Shown here: in pieces, positions 18,603 through 26,703 of the stretch
Numbering within the stretch: position 1 is the first letter of the stretch
Layout of the letters: the number at the start of each line of letters is the position of its first letter
Assembly: GCA_024229395.1 (NCBI GenBank)
Contig: JAAESM010000050.1
Span: 376,758-440,757 of the forward strand
Length of the DNA: 64,000 nt
Reading direction: 5' to 3'
DNA from: Planctomycetota bacterium
Lineage (GTDB): Bacteria; Planctomycetota; UBA1135
Made by a program: the position numbers and the translations under genes
The notes under the pieces: model-generated
Database searches by the model: none
The model's input: only the letters and a program-made list of their open reading frames with translations
What the model was told of the DNA's origin: nothing

Positions 18603-19376
18603 ATGAAACTACGCCTCTCACATTTGTTGATCCTGATGCCTGTCGCCGTGGCGGCATGCAATGTTTCTCCGTACACGGAAGGCCCGAGTCTCAATGAGAA
18701 CATCGGGATTCTCCCTCTAGACTATGAATCGGAAGTGGCCAACGGGGAATTTTTCCTTGGCGCCGAAGACAAAGTGGCTCTGGATGTCTACCAGAACCCT
18801 GAGCTGTCGCGCACTTACAAGGTTCGCATCGACGGCACCGTGAACCTGCCATTGGTCGGAAAAGTCCGCGCTGAGGGCCAAACACGTGACCAATTCGAGG
18901 ACAGCTTGACCGACGCATACGCCAAGTATCTGGTCGACCCCATCGTTTTTGTCGATGTGGAGTTCTCGCCGAAGCGCAAGGTCACCGTCATGGGCGAGGT
19001 CAACCGCACCTCGGTCCTGCCACTGACCAACCCACGCACCACCATCTTAGATGTCATTGCATCGGCAGGTGGCTTGGGCCCCGACGGCGACAAGGCTGGC
19101 GTACTGATCGCGCGTAGGGTCGATGGCATCATGACCATCAAGCACTTCGATCTGGACATGCTGTTCGCTCCAGACGACGTCAACGTGCGCTCCGCCATTC
19201 CTTATGTTCAGTCTGGCGATGTGGTTTACGTGGTCAAGACCAGCGAGGCGGTCTACAACCAGCACCTGCAGACGGTGTCGGATACCTTGCGCGCCATGAC
19301 CTTTGCTGAGCGTGTGATTCTCAACGCTCCACGTACCACCGAAGCCCTGCAGGGCGACCTGGACGAAGGCATCTAA
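18603..19376 (+). CDS. Polysaccharide export lipoprotein (Wza/OPX family)
   Basis: A 257-residue outer-membrane polysaccharide export protein. The N-terminus MKLRLSHLLILMPVAVAAC is a lipoprotein signal with Cys19. A Poly_export domain follows (LGAEDKVALDVYQNPEL ... IDGTVNLPLVGKV), then one SLBB-like repeat (RKVTVMGEVNRTSVLPL ... SAGGLGPDGDKAG). It lacks the C-terminal amphipathic helix extension of full Wza and is the shorter of two such proteins in the window (the other is at 51240-52262). It is a single plus-strand gene between a phosphodiesterase and a PIG-L deacetylase. Confidence 0.9.
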   Translation: MKLRLSHLLILMPVAVAACNVSPYTEGPSLNENIGILPLDYESEVANGEFFLGAEDKVALDVYQNPELSRTYKVRIDGTVNLPLVGKVRAEGQTRDQFEDSLTDAYAKYLVDPIVFVDVEFSPKRKVTVMGEVNRTSVLPLTNPRTTILDVIASAGGLGPDGDKAGVLIARRVDGIMTIKHFDLDMLFAPDDVNVRSAIPYVQSGDVVYVVKTSEAVYNQHLQTVSDTLRAMTFAERVILNAPRTTEALQGDLDEGI

Positions 19377-19399
19377 GCTTTAACTGGCTTTCCGTCTAG

Positions 19400-20674
19400 T
19401 TACACAAACAGGCGCTTCGGGCAACCGGAGCGCCTGAATGCGTTCCAGTACTCCTGTGCCGGCTGTTCCCAGAAGGCTTCAAGCCAATCGGCGTGATGAT
19501 CGCGCGCGTACCAGCGGCCCAAACCGTGATCCACGCGTAGATAGTCCACTTCAGCGATCTGCGAGGCATAGGCCTTCAACGCTTCATCCTTACGCTGGCG
19601 CAGATCAGCATCGATCGCCACCCCCGACGTCAGCGGCAGCGGCTGCCACAAACCAGATGCGGCGATGGTGGCCTCTAGCTTGGCTGGCCACGCTGCCTGC
19701 AATACGCGGTTGGCCTCGAAATGGTCCACGTTGTTGTCCGCCCACCACACCGAAAACACGCGCTCGGGTTGATAGTCCTGCAGCAAATCATGCAGTTTGG
19801 TGGTCCACGGGCCGTTCTTCTTCAGCAGGGTTTCCGGTGCATCCAAGAAGTGCAGATCCGTCACCCCAATGATGTCCATCGCGCGCTTGGCCTCTTCATG
19901 GCGAATCCGCGCCGATTCCTCTTCGGAAACCGTGCTGATCCCTTTGCGCCCATCGGTCAGCCAAATCATGCGCACCTCGGTACCGGCATCCAGCGCCTGC
20001 AATATGGCGGCACCGCATTGCAGGATGTCGTCGTCAAAGTGCGGCATCACGACGGCAATCCGGTCGACTGGCTTGAGTTTGCCCCTATACCGTGAGTTGA
20101 TCACCTCGGCCATGCTGCGCTGATAATCCAGTGCGGTAGCCAGATGACGACGGTTGAGCAGGTCCTGGCCCGAGCGCGAACGCAGCTCAAGGCGCCAGGA
20201 TTGGTTGAGCAAATCCAAGTGGAACTGCGCCGGCATGACTAGCAACGCTTCTGCCCCACCGCGCCCGCGATGACGGAATGCAGAGCGATAGCCACGCAAG
20301 CCGTTAGCAGCATCGGTGAAATGCAGATCGCCATCTTGCCCTTCGGCCGACAGCAACAAGTTGGGCCAGACCGGGATGTCACGCTCATAGAGGGCGACGG
20401 GGTAATCCTTTGGCAGATTCTTCAGAACCGCACGCAAGGAATCGGTTTCCGGGCCTGGAGCTGGAGCCGGCGCCAGCAGCAGATCAGAATCGGCTGTCCA
20501 AGGCAGTGGCGCTTGGCCGCCTTGCGCTTCGATTAACTGGAAAGTACCGGGAATCCACGCACGCGGATCACCATGCAGGAAGCCAGGTCGTTGAGTTGGC
20601 AGGCCTTCACCGACCTCGGGCATCACCAGGATGTTCTGTGGACGACCGAGCGGACACGGGAAGAAGCGCCCCAT
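19400..20674 (-). CDS. PIG-L family deacetylase with N-terminal extension
   Basis: A 424-residue protein whose C-terminal half is a LmbE/PIG-L zinc deacetylase. The metal motif is PHFDDD (211-216; usual PHPDDE), with a second ligand near NNVDHFEANR. Such enzymes remove N-acetyl groups from GlcNAc-containing lipids or sugars. The first ~200 residues are unrecognised and carry no signal peptide, so the enzyme is probably cytoplasmic. It lies five bases after a phosphodiesterase gene in a leftward unit with a flippase, consistent with editing a lipid-linked sugar before export. Confidence 0.82.
   Translation of the reverse strand: MGRFFPCPLGRPQNILVMPEVGEGLPTQRPGFLHGDPRAWIPGTFQLIEAQGGQAPLPWTADSDLLLAPAPAPGPETDSLRAVLKNLPKDYPVALYERDIPVWPNLLLSAEGQDGDLHFTDAANGLRGYRSAFRHRGRGGAEALLVMPAQFHLDLLNQSWRLELRSRSGQDLLNRRHLATALDYQRSMAEVINSRYRGKLKPVDRIAVVMPHFDDDILQCGAAILQALDAGTEVRMIWLTDGRKGISTVSEEESARIRHEEAKRAMDIIGVTDLHFLDAPETLLKKNGPWTTKLHDLLQDYQPERVFSVWWADNNVDHFEANRVLQAAWPAKLEATIAASGLWQPLPLTSGVAIDADLRQRKDEALKAYASQIAEVDYLRVDHGLGRWYARDHHADWLEAFWEQPAQEYWNAFRRSGCPKRLFV
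19409..19436. terminator. Hairpin at the 3' end of the PIG-L gene
   Basis: A 12-bp stem with one G-U pair closes on a GCAA tetraloop (plus strand). On the minus strand it is followed by TTTGTGT, right at the deacetylase stop codon. It lies 33 bases beyond the convergent Wza-like gene and may stop both transcripts; the T-run is poor. Confidence 0.4.
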
Positions 20675-20679
20675 GAAAC

Positions 20680-22350
20680 CTACTCCATATAACCGAGAGC
20701 CTTCATGGTCTCGATCAGCTTCTCGTCGTCGTCTTCGACCGCATCGCCAGTGGCGCGCGGCTTCAGCTCGATGTACTCCTTACGCACCTGCACAGGGTTG
20801 GCGGCGCGGTATTCATCGGTGAGGCAATCCTCCATCACGCGACCATCCATGTAATCCTCGACCGGCAGGCCGAGCAGGTGCAGCATCATTGGAGTCATGT
20901 CGGCGATCTGCGAACCATCGGTGCGCACGCCCTCCTTGATGATGCCTTTGCCTTCCCAACCGAAGATTCCGTTGGGGCGGTGCATTGCGGGGCGCCCTTC
21001 CACCGCCGGCTGGGCGTGGACCGGTGCCAGCGGGTGCGGCGACATGTTGCAAGCGGTATCCACAGTCACGCACTGGATGTCCGGCGCGTTGTGCAGCTGC
21101 TCGCCATGCCAAAGTTGTTCACGCTTGTAGGCGCGGTCGATGACACGCGTGCCATCTTCGGCTTTGATGCTGGTGACCTTGCCGATGATCTCTTCACGCA
21201 GCGCTTCGTACTCTGCACCAGGCTCGACCGTGCCTTCAGGTTCGCGACCTTTGAGGTTGATCAAGACGATGTCTTCGCCGCCGGAGAAACTCGAATAGGC
21301 GCGCGTCTTTGACCAATCAATCATTTCCATGATGGTCTCCTCTTGACCCTTGCCGAGCTTGCGCCCGCGCTTGACCAGGATGCGCAAGATGCCGGTGCGG
21401 CGTAGCAGACCATTCCACTTTCGCTGCAGCCACAACTTTCGTTTCATGGCGCCTGCGGAAGACTTCAAGACCAAGTAACCCTCATCGAGCAACCACTTGT
21501 TCATGAAGTAGCGGTAGGTGATACGACCGAAACCGTGGTCGGAGCAAGTACCGAATGCGACCTCGCCGTCCATGGCCTTGGCCTTATCGCGAATACGCCC
21601 AAAGGCAGCATCCACTGCCTCGTAGACCTCGGCGAGAATGTTCTGACGCTTCTCCCACAAGCCTGGGTTGGCCTTTTGCCACTCAGGATCCTGGAAGCAC
21701 CAAGCTTGGTGCGAGGTCAAGTCGACCTGACGATAGACCAAGCAGAACAGATCCGGATCATGATTCTCAAGGATGTGTTCGCCCATGCGCGTGATCTGCT
21801 CGATCACATGCATCATGCATTTGGCTGCGGCGTCTTCGTTGGCGCTGTGGAACAGGATCTCCGGCTCGTTATCAGCCGGCACATCGCCGATCGCTTCTTC
21901 CAACTCCTGACGCAATTCCGGGGGATGAATGAAATCAGCGTTGCGGTCTGGCGTGAGCAGGCCACCGATCATGCAACCGTTAACCTTCTCGACCGGGAAG
22001 GTCAGTGGCACGGTAATCACCGCGACCTTCTTGCCATGATCCGAAGCCAAGCGCCAGGCGGTGGGCGCCATCACCGAATCCATAGACACCACTGGGCGTT
22101 GGTAACTGCCGTGGCGTTGCTCACGGAAGAAGAAGATGCCATGTTTTCCTGGCTCCACTCCGGTCATGAACGAAGTCCATGCCAACGACGAGTTCGGTGG
22201 CGTGGTGCTGGCCAATACGCCAGTAGCGCCCTCGTTCACCATGGCCGCAAGGTTTGGCAATTTGCCTGCCGCGATCATGGGATCGATGATGTCCCAGGTT
22301 GCGCCGTCGATACCGGCGATGACTACACGCTTACGTTTGCCGTTACTCAT
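20680..22350 (-). CDS. Cytoplasmic alkaline-phosphatase-superfamily phosphodiesterase
   Basis: A 556-residue paralogue of the enzyme at 16851-18515. Asp15 of AGIDGATWD and Thr59 in LAWTSFMTG are the likely metal ligand and nucleophile, followed by PGKHGIFFF and SDHGFGRITYRYFMNKWL. It has no signal peptide and ends in ALGYME. The ATG at 22350 is chosen because the six extra residues of a start at 22368 precede a normal MSNGKRKRVVIAGIDG beginning. It is five bases ahead of the PIG-L deacetylase gene and follows the flippase gene, a context pointing to glycolipid or nucleotide-sugar turnover in polysaccharide assembly. The substrate is unknown. Confidence 0.85.
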   Translation of the reverse strand: MSNGKRKRVVIAGIDGATWDIIDPMIAAGKLPNLAAMVNEGATGVLASTTPPNSSLAWTSFMTGVEPGKHGIFFFREQRHGSYQRPVVSMDSVMAPTAWRLASDHGKKVAVITVPLTFPVEKVNGCMIGGLLTPDRNADFIHPPELRQELEEAIGDVPADNEPEILFHSANEDAAAKCMMHVIEQITRMGEHILENHDPDLFCLVYRQVDLTSHQAWCFQDPEWQKANPGLWEKRQNILAEVYEAVDAAFGRIRDKAKAMDGEVAFGTCSDHGFGRITYRYFMNKWLLDEGYLVLKSSAGAMKRKLWLQRKWNGLLRRTGILRILVKRGRKLGKGQEETIMEMIDWSKTRAYSSFSGGEDIVLINLKGREPEGTVEPGAEYEALREEIIGKVTSIKAEDGTRVIDRAYKREQLWHGEQLHNAPDIQCVTVDTACNMSPHPLAPVHAQPAVEGRPAMHRPNGIFGWEGKGIIKEGVRTDGSQIADMTPMMLHLLGLPVEDYMDGRVMEDCLTDEYRAANPVQVRKEYIELKPRATGDAVEDDDEKLIETMKALGYME

Positions 22351-22418
22351 TGGGGTTCGGTGGAGCACTGCTCCTCAGTCAGGATAGCGAGTCGCTCAGC
22401 CCCCTATCTAGGGGGGCC

Positions 22419-23948
22419 TTACGCGCGCTTCAACTTGCGCTTCAGGATCATCACCACGGCCGGATCGACCTGGCGAGTCACTAGGGTGGCCACGGTGTAG
22501 AAAACCGCGCCTAAAAGACCGCCCAGGAAGGGGTTGTCGTCGAAGCCGACGACCATCACCAAGCCGATCATGGCGGCCGTGATGGCGTAGTACGGCAGGG
22601 TTCGGGCCAGCGCCGGCATGGGGTTGCCATACATGCGACTGACGATGAGCATCTTGGCGACGAATTCCACGCCTGCGGTGATGGTGGAAGCCCAAGCGGC
22701 ACCCAAGATGCCGTAGCGAGGGATCAAGAAGGTGTTCAGCACCACGCTACAGAAAGCCACGAAACCACCCAAAAGCGGCACTTTTCGTTCCATTTCCTTG
22801 TGGCTAATCATCAAGAATCCGACCGGCCCACCGATGCAATCGAAGAACACCGAGATCAATAAGACCTGCAGCACTTCGCCTGTGGTATGCAGGATGCCGC
22901 TTCCGGGCATGCCGTTGAGGTATTCCTCTCCGAACCAACCCGCCACGGTGTGGGCGTACAAGAAAACACCGGCTGCCATCGGCGCGGCCCAGAAGGCCTG
23001 CCATTTGACCGCGCGGCCATACAGCAACTTGGTGGCCTCGTGCTCATCCGAGCCGCCGGTCATTTTTGCCAAGCGCGGGAAAAGCGCCGTGTTGAAGGCC
23101 ATGGTGATGGTGTGGAAGACGATCGCCACACGCATGGCTTGGGCGTAGAGGCCACGTGCCGAGTCGATGTCGGCCTCGCCTTCGAAGCCCGGCACCAGGC
23201 TCACATACAAGATACCCATCAACAAGATGTCAAGGCGGTTTCGCAACATGCGCAACATGCGAAACACAGCAATGAAGCCGGCTTGCTGGAACAGCTTCAA
23301 CGAACGGATCACGCTGGTGCCCGGCAAGCTTTGGCCAACGAGCAACTCCTTGCGCACCATGGTGGGTACGAGCCAACCACGGAAGGTGGCCCCCACCAGG
23401 AACATCACAAACACGCCCAAGACACGGTGTTCGACCGGCAGCAGGATCATGGCGAGCATGGCGCCGCCTGCGCGAATCAACCCGGTCAGGATCTCGATCA
23501 CCGACGTCTTCGCCATGCGCTCATGGGCTTGGAACATCGAATCACCAAGACCGCCCATTGCGTCGGCGAAGGTGATGAGCAGCGCAATGCCGAACAGTAA
23601 GTAGCGGCCGACCTGTTCCTCGCGATCCATCCCGTAGGACTCGAATAGCAAGAATGCGCCGAGGGCAACACCAGCGATGACAGTACCGAGCACCATGGCC
23701 AAGCGGCCGTCGGCATACATCTGCGCGGCGTTGGATTTATCGCGGGCGACTTGGCGCGTGATCACCACCGGTACGCCGAAGGATGAGATCATCCCGGCGA
23801 AGAAAATCAGCGTGGTCATCAAGCTGTAGACGCCGTTCTCGCCGGTCTCGACGAAAGCCGGCAGCACGAAGCCGAAGACCGCGTAGATCGCGACGCTCGA
23901 GAATTTGGCGAACGTCAGGAAGATGGTGTTGCGCGCGAGGCTGTTCAC
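22419..23948 (-). CDS. Polysaccharide flippase (Wzx/MOP family)
   Basis: A 509-residue membrane protein with about 14 hydrophobic segments and the N-terminal pattern MNSLARNTIFLTFAKFSS typical of oligosaccharide flippases. These move undecaprenyl-linked repeat units across the inner membrane. It starts with GTG directly next to the stop of the exonuclease gene. A G/C-rich hairpin (22400-22416) stands between this gene and the phosphodiesterase gene. It is one of two flippases in the window (the other is at 46754-48211). Confidence 0.87.
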   Translation of the reverse strand: MNSLARNTIFLTFAKFSSVAIYAVFGFVLPAFVETGENGVYSLMTTLIFFAGMISSFGVPVVITRQVARDKSNAAQMYADGRLAMVLGTVIAGVALGAFLLFESYGMDREEQVGRYLLFGIALLITFADAMGGLGDSMFQAHERMAKTSVIEILTGLIRAGGAMLAMILLPVEHRVLGVFVMFLVGATFRGWLVPTMVRKELLVGQSLPGTSVIRSLKLFQQAGFIAVFRMLRMLRNRLDILLMGILYVSLVPGFEGEADIDSARGLYAQAMRVAIVFHTITMAFNTALFPRLAKMTGGSDEHEATKLLYGRAVKWQAFWAAPMAAGVFLYAHTVAGWFGEEYLNGMPGSGILHTTGEVLQVLLISVFFDCIGGPVGFLMISHKEMERKVPLLGGFVAFCSVVLNTFLIPRYGILGAAWASTITAGVEFVAKMLIVSRMYGNPMPALARTLPYYAITAAMIGLVMVVGFDDNPFLGGLLGAVFYTVATLVTRQVDPAVVMILKRKLKRA

Positions 23949-24683
23949 TTACTTGTACAGCGGAATCAAAGTGTTGCGCAGGCGCAGGAACAGATCCGCT
24001 GTGGCGCGCGTATCGCGTAGGCAGTACTCGGCGATCTCGTCGTAGCGGCCGGTGCGCGCCTTTTGCGCCACCATCGAACCATCCATCTTGCCTTTGGGCG
24101 ATTCCACCCCGAAACGTCGGCACCAGTAATCCAGCGAGTAGGATTCGCGCGCGGCGCCGAAGAAGTTGAGCACTTCCATCAGGTCACAATGTTCGCGCAC
24201 GCTGTAACGATAACCAGCCAGCTGACGACTTGGCTTGACATCCAACATGGCGGAGCGGGTCATCAGCACCGGGCCGTCGTAACCGCGACCGTTGTAGGTG
24301 ACCACTGTGCCCCAGTCGGAGGCAAGGCGCCAGAACTCGGTCAGGATCTCGCGTTCGTTGCCGCGGAATACACGGGTACCGGGGACTTCGGGGAAGTCAT
24401 CCCAACGACAACCGGAACCGTGAACCAACACAGCACCTTGATCCTTCTGCATATTCCACATGGCGATCGACACCACGCGGCCAAGACCACGCACGAAGGC
24501 GAGGCGGTTCTGCAAATCTTCGGTGGACTCGCCGCGTTTACGCGCCATCAAGTAGTGGCGCGTGGCCTCGTCGACTTCCTCCCACTCCAAGCCAGCGACC
24601 TCGATATCGAAGGCCACCACTGGAGCGCGCAGATTGCTATCCATCGCGTCGGCGGTTTCCGCCTTGCCGGACTTAGGGCTCAT
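23949..24683 (-). CDS. DnaQ/RNase H-like 3'-5' exonuclease
   Basis: A 244-residue protein with the three exonuclease motifs: ExoI FDIEVAG (Asp26, Glu28), ExoII TYNGRGYDGPVL and ExoIII YCLRDTRATADLF (YxxxD). This is the pattern of the predicted PolB-like or YprB-like 3'-5' exonuclease domain; the substrate (DNA or RNA) is unknown. It is tightly packed between the universal stress protein gene (2-base gap) and the flippase gene, with no obvious functional link to polysaccharide export. Confidence 0.75.
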   Translation of the reverse strand: MSPKSGKAETADAMDSNLRAPVVAFDIEVAGLEWEEVDEATRHYLMARKRGESTEDLQNRLAFVRGLGRVVSIAMWNMQKDQGAVLVHGSGCRWDDFPEVPGTRVFRGNEREILTEFWRLASDWGTVVTYNGRGYDGPVLMTRSAMLDVKPSRQLAGYRYSVREHCDLMEVLNFFGAARESYSLDYWCRRFGVESPKGKMDGSMVAQKARTGRYDEIAEYCLRDTRATADLFLRLRNTLIPLYK

Positions 24684-24685
24684 GC

Positions 24686-25171
24686 TTATTCGTCTCCGTC
24701 AGCGCGGGCCAGATCGCCTTCATGAACGGTGAGCACTGGCACTGGAGCCATGCGCACCACCTTCTCGGCGGTGGAGCCAAGCAATAGGTGGGCCAGGCCG
24801 CCGCGGCCGTGGGTGGAGATCACGATTACGCTGCAGGAAGTTTCCTTGGCGGTGGTCGCGATGGCGTGCGACGGCTTGCCGATTTCCACCAGTAGCACTT
24901 CTACTTCTGCACCCAAGGCGCGTAGTTGCTCTGCGGCGGATTCGAGCGCTTTGCGAGCACCTGCACGGAACTCCGCACGGTAGTTGCCCAAGTCCAGAGC
25001 CCCCGGCGCCATGTAGTTGGCGAATACCGGTGCTGTGGCGACCAGATCATCTTCCAGCGCGTGCATCAGGATGACCTTGCCTTTGTTGGAGACCGCCAAG
25101 CGTGCAGCCCATGGGTAAGCCTGCTCAGCTTGCTCGGAGAAATCAGTAGCCAGAAGGATGCGTGAAAACAT
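24686..25171 (-). CDS. Universal stress protein (UspA family)
   Basis: A 161-residue single-domain USP. It begins MFSRILLATDFSEQAEQAYPWA and carries the ATP-binding signature G-2x-G-9x-G-S/T in HGRGGLAHLLLGSTAEKV, so it is probably of the nucleotide-binding type. Such proteins are cytoplasmic stress or adaptation factors. It lies between a phosphodiesterase lipoprotein gene and the exonuclease gene on the same strand. Confidence 0.92.
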   Translation of the reverse strand: MFSRILLATDFSEQAEQAYPWAARLAVSNKGKVILMHALEDDLVATAPVFANYMAPGALDLGNYRAEFRAGARKALESAAEQLRALGAEVEVLLVEIGKPSHAIATTAKETSCSVIVISTHGRGGLAHLLLGSTAEKVVRMAPVPVLTVHEGDLARADGDE

Positions 25172-25208
25172 ACCGACTCCAGATTAGCGTGGCGGAAGGC
25201 CCAGTGGC

Positions 25209-26699
25209 TTACTTCGTGCCGTTGGGATCTTGATTCAGGTCGGTCTCCGAAGAATCCTCGTCGAGTTCCTCGGAACCACTCGGACCAGCCGGCGCCTGCG
25301 GGGCTAAGGGCTGATTATCGTCACCGATGTAGCCCAATTCATTGAGCGCATCGATGAATCCTTGGTTCATGTTGCCATCCGGCACCATCGGTGGCGTGGC
25401 AGCGCGGAAACCTTGGCGATAATCCTTGGCTGGCAGAGCTGGGTGCTCAAGTTGCCAGGCGTCGGTCATGTGGTCGCGCAACGGAGCGCCTTCCATATAG
25501 CTACCGGCTGGTAGATCGAGCATATGCAGCAAGGTCGGGGCGACATCGTAGATGCCACCGAGCAGGCGTTTGCCCGGAGCCAACAAGCCACGATTCTTCA
25601 CCATTGGGCCGGAAAGCACCATGGTTCCTGGAGGGGCGCCATCGTGACCGCCACTCTGCTTGTTCTGCGTATTGTCGGGGTTGGAGGCAACCATGCCGTG
25701 GTCCGACACCAACATGATGGTGGCATCCGCAGGCAACTTGGCCATGATCTCACCAAACCAGACATCGAGCTGCTCATAGGCCTTATCGATGTGTTGTCCC
25801 AAACGCTCCACATGTGTGGGCGGGATTTCGTAGTTGTACTTACTAGGTTGACGATAACGCCAGAAGTAGTGACCACTGACGTCGGCAGAGCCGTAGTAAA
25901 CCAAGTTCAAGTCTGCAGGGCCATCATCTTCGAGCAGCTTCAGGAAGACATCTTGGTGGGTCTGGTCGGCGTGATAAACGCCGCGGAAGAAGCGGTCCAG
26001 CTCGAAGGCGAACTGCCAATCGGCCGGTACGGTGCCGAAACGCTGGTTGTACTGCTGCACCAATGGGCCAGAAGGATGACCTTCGGCGAGGATCGGAGCA
26101 ATGTCTTCCTGCAACCAATCCGGGTAAGTCAGCTTGGGAATGCCTTCATCGTGTACCAGCGGTTTCCACAACATGAGCGCCTGCGCTTGCGCAGCGTAGC
26201 TGGCAACAATGCGAGATTTTGGCACTTCTTCGGCAGGCCAAGAGACCCACCAAGCGACCGAATCAACACTGCGGTCGTTTTCGCCAGCCAAGCCCCAGAT
26301 CGCTGGGACCTTGCGGCTGTTTGAGGTGTAAGGCTGACCTCCAGGTTTCGGCTGACCGTTGGCCCCCATCTCAGAAAAGTATTCGATGCCATGCTGCTTG
26401 GCACGCGTGCCGGTGGCGATCGAGGTCCACAGAATCGGCGAGAACGTGGGCAGATCAGTCCGCACCACACCACCAACACCATTGTCGACCAACTTCTGCA
26501 GGTTCGGCATCTTGCCAGCCTTCATCAGCGGCTCGGCCACACCCCAAGTCATGCCATCGACGCCAATCACAACGACCGGCGCGCGATCGGATTCGCTGCT
26601 GCCACTACAGGCGATCAGGGTTGGAAATACACCGACGGCAACTGCTGATACGAGCAGGTTACGACGCCAGCCGGACAGGCGATTGAGGCGAGTCATCAC
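25209..26699 (-). CDS. Alkaline-phosphatase-superfamily lipoprotein (phosphodiesterase-like)
   Basis: A 496-residue exported member of the same family as the two cytoplasmic enzymes nearby. A basic N-terminus and hydrophobic stretch end in FPTLIAC, giving lipidated Cys31. Asp48 in VVVIGVDGMTW and Thr92 in SPILWTSIATG are the metal ligand and nucleophile, with MLVSDHGMVAS later. ELGYIGDD, the family's C-terminal signature, is followed by an acidic, Asp/Glu/Ser/Pro-rich tail of about 40 residues. It would act at the periplasmic or outer-membrane surface. The gap to the upstream matrixin gene is four bases. The substrate is unknown; removal of phosphoryl substituents from exported glycans is a guess. 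Confidence 0.85.
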   Translation of the reverse strand: MMTRLNRLSGWRRNLLVSAVAVGVFPTLIACSGSSESDRAPVVVIGVDGMTWGVAEPLMKAGKMPNLQKLVDNGVGGVVRTDLPTFSPILWTSIATGTRAKQHGIEYFSEMGANGQPKPGGQPYTSNSRKVPAIWGLAGENDRSVDSVAWWVSWPAEEVPKSRIVASYAAQAQALMLWKPLVHDEGIPKLTYPDWLQEDIAPILAEGHPSGPLVQQYNQRFGTVPADWQFAFELDRFFRGVYHADQTHQDVFLKLLEDDGPADLNLVYYGSADVSGHYFWRYRQPSKYNYEIPPTHVERLGQHIDKAYEQLDVWFGEIMAKLPADATIMLVSDHGMVASNPDNTQNKQSGGHDGAPPGTMVLSGPMVKNRGLLAPGKRLLGGIYDVAPTLLHMLDLPAGSYMEGAPLRDHMTDAWQLEHPALPAKDYRQGFRAATPPMVPDGNMNQGFIDALNELGYIGDDNQPLAPQAPAGPSGSEELDEDSSETDLNQDPNGTK

Positions 26700-26703
26700 T
26701 TGT

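Noticed and set aside
22400-22416. CCCCC/GGGGG hairpin between the flippase and phosphodiesterase genes as a terminator
   Set aside because: No T-run follows on the minus strand; it may be an intercistronic mRNA structure, but nothing shows termination.
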